From the NCBI GenBank assembly GCA_009924535.1, contig RFRI01000069.1, positions 1 to 6,918 on the forward strand: 6,918 nucleotides of DNA, in the 5' to 3' direction. This document shows positions 5,160-6,918 of this stretch, one piece after another. How positions within the stretch are numbered: position 1 is the stretch's first letter; each line of letters starts with the position of its first letter. The translations under genes were made by a program, and so were the position numbers. This DNA is from Verrucomicrobiota bacterium. Its GTDB lineage: Bacteria > Verrucomicrobiota > Verrucomicrobiia > Opitutales > UBA953. Under the pieces are notes generated by a model. It worked only from the letters and a program-made list of their open reading frames with translations, had not been told where the DNA came from and searched no databases.

Positions 5160-6764
5160 TCACTTCTTAGCCGGCGCCAGTTCCTGTCGCGTCGCGATGG
5201 GCACGTAGCCGATTTCGAGCCCCTTGGGCGGGGTCAGGACCTGCGCGGGATCAAGCGCGGCCAGCTTGCCGACGGTCGGAGGCGCGAGGTAGTCCCGATC
5301 CTTGGTCCACGAGCGATGCAGCTTCTCGACTTTGACCTGGAGTGCTTCTCGTTCCGCTGACGTGAGGTCGGCGTTGAGCATCGCCGGCTGGTCGGCGAAG
5401 CGATACCAGTAATAGGTGACGACGCTGCCGTCGCCGAGGAAGGCCTTGAACGGACCGGCCTTCGGACCAGGAATCTTCCAAGTCGTCTTTTCGCCCGGCT
5501 GGGTCTCCCGCGGATCTTGCGGCTTTTCCTTCGGGGGATCGAAGCTCAGTTCCGTCAACCCGGTCGTGGCCGGGACCTCGGCGGGCTTGACGACGACCCA
5601 CTGTTTGTTCTTGGGGCCTTCGTTAAGGCGGAAGTATTGCGGCAGCGTCACGAGACCGGGCGCGGCGCGGGAGACGAGCTCGTCGTTCCACTTGTAGCCG
5701 TAGGTCATCGGGTCCGGCGAATGCGGCGTGGCGAAGGACTTCCAGGCGAGCGGGGTCTTCTGCTCGCGCGGCGTGTTCGGCGGATAGATGCGCCAGGTCG
5801 AACCGCCGTCCTTCTTGAAGTTCTGGATGAACGCCCCGGCGGGATTGATCGCGCCGGTCGCCATGGGGCCGCCGTCGAACCAGGCCTTCACGCCGTCGTA
5901 CAGCGCCCGACGATCATACGACGTCAGGCGATGCAACACGATGGTGGTGCCGTCGGCTCCGACCGGGAAGGATGTCGGGGCGACGCGCGCGTAGGTGTCG
6001 CCCTTGGCGTCCTTGGCCTGCGCGGCCGGGACGTACTGGGTCTCCATCTGGAAATGCTTGTTCGGATCCGAACCACGGGAGTCCAGCATCAGGCCGGCGA
6101 CGGCCGAATTACGGACGGCCGCACGCGACCAGAAGTTCGGCGTGAAGAAGCAGACGGGGCCCTTGAAATTCGCGGAGTTCAGGAAGAGCGTCCAGCAGTT
6201 GTCGCCGGTCGGGACGTCCTTACCTTCGGTCTTCGTCTTCGCCTGCGCAAACGGCATCGGCAGATAACCATAACCGAAGAGCTCACCGTTGACGCCCTGC
6301 TTGAGATTGAGGCCGTCGAGCGGGAAAAGCAGCCAAGGCGAAAGCTGCGCGACGCCGTAAAGGCCCCGCGGATCTTCCCAGCTGCCACGTCCGTAAGCCG
6401 GACCGTTGGCGATGTCGTAAAAGTTCACGCCCACGCCGCCCATGATGAACTTCGGCGTCTCGGTCGGGAAATGCGTGTCGCGCCACCAGCCGAGACCACC
6501 TTCGATATCGTTATAAAGGTCCTTGGGTTTCTCGCCCTGATACTGAGGGTGCATCCACGTGCCGAAGAGGCCGGTCTGGAAGCGATGGCCAGGGTACTGC
6601 TTCAGCAGCGGCCAAGCCGCGGCGTAGATCGAGAAACCGGCGTTGTAGCTGTCCGGCACCCGCTCGGTCGGGACGAGGAGGTAGCCGGCCATCTCGACCT
6701 TTTCCGGGGCGGCGGGAAGCGTCGCCGCCATCAGGCAGGCGACCAGCAAAGCGGGGGTGCGCAT
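5160..6764 (-). CDS. Uncharacterised secreted protein, 534 residues
   Basis: The N-terminus MRTPALLVACLMAATLPAAP is a typical Sec signal peptide with cleavage likely around residues 18-19, so export to the periplasm or outside is expected. No lipobox follows: the one Cys in the hydrophobic region (10) lies too early. The mature part has no further membrane helix and is rich in Trp, Tyr, Gly and Pro (GLFGTW 65-70, GGLGWWRDTHFP 89-100, GRGSWEDPRGLYG 125-137, LSPWLLFPLDG 141-151, TYYWYRF 450-456), suggesting a globular, mostly beta fold. Two mature Cys residues (190 and 205) could form a disulfide. The C-terminus has a short helical stretch (SAEREALQVKVEKLHRSWTK, 469-488), then YLAPP and LEIGYVPIATRQ. 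I recognise neither a family nor a catalytic motif. The ATG is supported by the signal peptide; no Shine-Dalgarno is seen. The gene stands alone, and its neighbours do not indicate a function. Confidence 0.9.
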   Translation of the reverse strand: MRTPALLVACLMAATLPAAPEKVEMAGYLLVPTERVPDSYNAGFSIYAAAWPLLKQYPGHRFQTGLFGTWMHPQYQGEKPKDLYNDIEGGLGWWRDTHFPTETPKFIMGGVGVNFYDIANGPAYGRGSWEDPRGLYGVAQLSPWLLFPLDGLNLKQGVNGELFGYGYLPMPFAQAKTKTEGKDVPTGDNCWTLFLNSANFKGPVCFFTPNFWSRAAVRNSAVAGLMLDSRGSDPNKHFQMETQYVPAAQAKDAKGDTYARVAPTSFPVGADGTTIVLHRLTSYDRRALYDGVKAWFDGGPMATGAINPAGAFIQNFKKDGGSTWRIYPPNTPREQKTPLAWKSFATPHSPDPMTYGYKWNDELVSRAAPGLVTLPQYFRLNEGPKNKQWVVVKPAEVPATTGLTELSFDPPKEKPQDPRETQPGEKTTWKIPGPKAGPFKAFLGDGSVVTYYWYRFADQPAMLNADLTSAEREALQVKVEKLHRSWTKDRDYLAPPTVGKLAALDPAQVLTPPKGLEIGYVPIATRQELAPAKK

Positions 6765-6812
6765 GGCGGGAAGTTAACGGCGCTCAGGGCGGCCTGCCCA
6801 CCCGAAACGATC

Positions 6813-6829
6813 GGCGGTTGGCGGTTGGG
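6813..6829. repeat. Second copy of the GGCGGTT heptad repeat
   Basis: Two consecutive GGCGGTT units (6813-6819 and 6820-6826) followed by GGG lie in the region upstream of the secreted-protein gene. They match the heptad units of the inverted-repeat element at 3493-3612, so this short sequence is dispersed in intergenic DNA here. Confidence 0.6.
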
Positions 6830-6855
6830 CGTGCGCAGCCACCCTGACCTCGTGG

Positions 6856-6905
6856 TTCGCCTATCTCTCGGCGAACGGCCGACCAAGGTTGATCGGCCCT
6901 ATTCG
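6856..6905. repeat. Two adjacent hairpins at the right edge
   Basis: TTCGCC (6856-6861) pairs with GGCGAA (6870-6875) across 8 nt. GGCCGA (6877-6882) pairs with TCGGCC (6893-6898) across 10 nt. The second stem can extend through CGAA (6872-6875) and TTCG (6902-6905), in competition with the first. There is no T-tract, so an intrinsic terminator is unlikely. The paired structure resembles REP/BIME-like intergenic elements. No gene is seen in 6765-6918. Confidence 0.5.
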
Positions 6906-6918
6906 ACGCAGAGACAGA

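Noticed and set aside
6787..6799. GGGC...GCCC mini-hairpin upstream of the secreted-protein gene
   Set aside because: A four-base GC stem is expected by chance in DNA of this composition.

Overview
The window is GC-rich and mostly coding. It looks like chromosomal DNA of a Gram-negative bacterium, probably Verrucomicrobiota (Opitutaceae-like). That placement is an inference from the protein types, from start codons that mostly lack Shine-Dalgarno sequences, and from the intergenic repeats; no marker gene confirms it. No rRNA, tRNA, CRISPR array, transposase or phage gene was seen.

Layout. Bases 2-160 look like the 3' end of an unidentified rightward gene. It ends in an ATGA stop/start overlap with a second rightward gene that is lost after about a dozen codons. 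From about base 190 to 1025 a leftward gene encodes an SbtA-type sodium-dependent bicarbonate permease. Its family similarity stops abruptly at about residue 279, where these two rightward genes begin, so position ~190 is probably a rearrangement or assembly junction. Divergent from sbtA, across a 71-bp AT-rich spacer with two dyads, is a CbbR/CmpR/RbcR-like LysR regulator (1097-2005). The natural reading is a CO2/bicarbonate-responsive regulator controlling its neighbouring bicarbonate transporter and itself.

A hairpin with A- and T-tracts (2041-2070) separates the regulator from a convergent RhlE-type DEAD-box RNA helicase (2115-3431, minus). Between the helicase stop and the hairpin lie four tandem imperfect 8-mers. 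The helicase and the next gene are divergent across a 236-bp repeat-rich spacer (3432-3667), in which heptad repeats (GGCGGTT type) form a perfect 16-bp inverted repeat around a 74-nt loop. An APC-superfamily amino acid permease follows (3668-5158, plus). It converges, with a single base between stop codons, on a gene for a 534-residue secreted protein of no recognised family (5160-6764, minus). The last 154 bases hold another copy of the GGCGGTT heptad and two adjacent hairpins.

Apart from the sbtA/LysR pair, these genes do not form an evident pathway. I see no convincing new multi-gene system. The points most worth attention are the junction near base 190, the sbtA-lysR operators, the dispersed heptad repeat, and the uncharacterised secreted protein.
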